NCBI GenBank assembly: GCA_016617855.1 | Contig: JAECUM010006770.1 | Location: forward strand, 1-64,000 | Direction of reading: 5' to 3' | Length of the DNA: 64,000 bases | Origin: Megalonaias nervosa | Lineage: Eukaryota > Mollusca > Bivalvia > Unionida > Unionidae | Shown: one piece after another, positions 62,850 through 64,000 of the stretch | How positions within the stretch are numbered: the stretch's first letter is position 1 | How the letters are laid out: each line of letters opens with the position of its first letter | Position numbers and translations under genes: made by a program | The notes under the pieces: generated by a model | The model's database searches: none | What the model was told of the DNA's origin: nothing | The model's input: only the letters and a program-made list of their open reading frames with translations

Positions 62850-64000
62850 GCAGAATTCCGCAAACTTGTAAACGGTTTTACTAACAGAAACTTGACCAGG
62901 GCTATTTATAGATGCTGCGAAATCTACAGCCATTCTTAATATCTTAAAATAGAATCGATACCCTTATATAAAATTTAGCTATAGGTAATTACGATAATTT
63001 ACAGGCATGAACAAAAGTAATACACATATATTCATAAAAATATCAAGTAGAGACTCTCTTGAAGTTAATTCACAAAATTTATGACTTACGAGAAGTAATA
63101 AACCGAATCTCATTCATTTAAACAGTTGATGTGCGCATGAATATCAATTTTTTGAATGCAGCGTTTGCAATCACAGTGACTAATTTTCTACTGATCTATG
63201 GGGGCAGTATACCCATATGTATGATTTAGTGCTATTATACAGTTTTCAAATGTTGCATCACGGACAATATCACAAGCTAAATAACTATGAAAGTTTCTAT
63301 CCGAGGCTTGGCTGATGGCGTTTGAACCGTTTCTGGAGCGCCATTTTGAGAGTCGGGATGGGAGAAATCGTTGAGACTTCATAACACAGATGTTTAAAGA
63401 GAATGATACTCATTCCATCCTCATGTCAAGTGGAGTTACGGCAAAGGGTTAGGGTTATTCAGTTGTAACCAAGTAACCCCGAAGAAAAAGTAGTTCCAAC
63501 CTCGTTCGAGAGACAACGATGATATGACAAAGGAATAGGGTAATTAAGAGGTTTCAGTGCAGTAGACTATTTAGTTTGCACTGTACAAAGTATTTAGAAC
63601 TGAAGAAATCGTTGAAACTTTGTGACACAGATTTTTTAAACGAGAATAATACTCATTTCCATCCTCATGTCAAGTACAGCTACTGCATAGCTACTCACTC
63701 TTGTTCAGTTAGTTATAAACTTGTAACCTCGAGGAGAAAGTAGTTCCAGCTTCGTTCGACAGCATACTATTACAATATCAGAATATGACAGCATCGTATT
63801 CCTACATTTTGGATTTGACGGTAAAATTCTGGCTCATCCTTGGGTAGAAAATTAAAATGTATGTAACAGCTACGATTCTAAGTCTTAATCTATGAATAAC
63901 AAAATGTAACAAACAACTTAAATAAAATCAGCAAGCAATCGATTTCTCTAAGTCACAAAGTAAAAATTTAACAGACATTTACATTACTGTGATTTAGATC
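62850..64000. other. Right flank; local duplication at 63361 and 63604
   Basis: Two copies about 240 bp apart (63361-63520, 63604-63765) share GAAATCGTTGA.ACTT, CATCCTCATGTCAAGT and AGAAAGTAGTTCCA-type stretches. No gene is recognised in this 1.15 kb. Confidence 0.6.

Overview
This is AT-rich animal nuclear DNA. A few short, well-spliced exons sit in very long introns. There are many (TA)n, (TG)n and (GA)n runs, several tRNA-headed SINE families, decayed LINEs, long-TIR MITEs and Polinton remnants. The repeat style suggests a lophotrochozoan, perhaps a mollusc, but nothing here proves a species.

From 1372 to 44876 (+) lies the 3' part of one receptor-type protein tyrosine phosphatase gene. 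I place 13 exons by splice sites, reading phase and protein pattern: the end of a fibronectin-III-like domain (exons 1-2), a transmembrane segment (3), a juxtamembrane linker (4-5), a single PTP catalytic domain (5-12) and a short tail with two Tyr-x-Asn motifs (12-13). One PTP domain plus a YQN...YEN tail is the layout of the R3 subtype (PTPRJ/PTPRB/PTPRO/PTPRH). Its signal peptide and most of its ectodomain lie upstream of the window. The catalytic P-loop (HCSAGVGRTG) is intact, but the WPD loop reads WHD and the pTyr-loop KNRY reads KNRF. Exon 11 is one base short just before the Q-loop motif. The introns hold SINEs, LINE tails, a 1.2-kb foldback element, hAT and pogo/Tigger-like MITEs, a Tc1 transposase relic, old satellite-like repeats and a possible Polinton polymerase scrap.

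From 44877 to about 57000 lie the 3' flank and intergenic DNA, with a nested SINE, an antisense CR1/L2-like LINE and a 1.6-kb MITE.

From about 57000 to 62400 is a broken Polinton/Maverick (adintovirus-like) element. On the minus strand it has the N-terminal part of a protein-primed DNA polymerase B, a phospholipase-A2-like domain that runs into a retroviral-type integrase with a chromodomain-like end, and a small zinc-ribbon protein. On the plus strand it has an unbroken HNH homing-endonuclease-like gene with an internal duplication, and a small acidic ORF. The polymerase is interrupted by a SINE flanked by 152-bp perfect direct repeats. The polymerase palm, ATPase, protease and major capsid genes are not seen, so the copy is partial. 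Most reading-frame breaks fall at homopolymer runs, so some may be base-calling errors rather than decay. A 44-bp tandem array and a local duplication fill the right edge.
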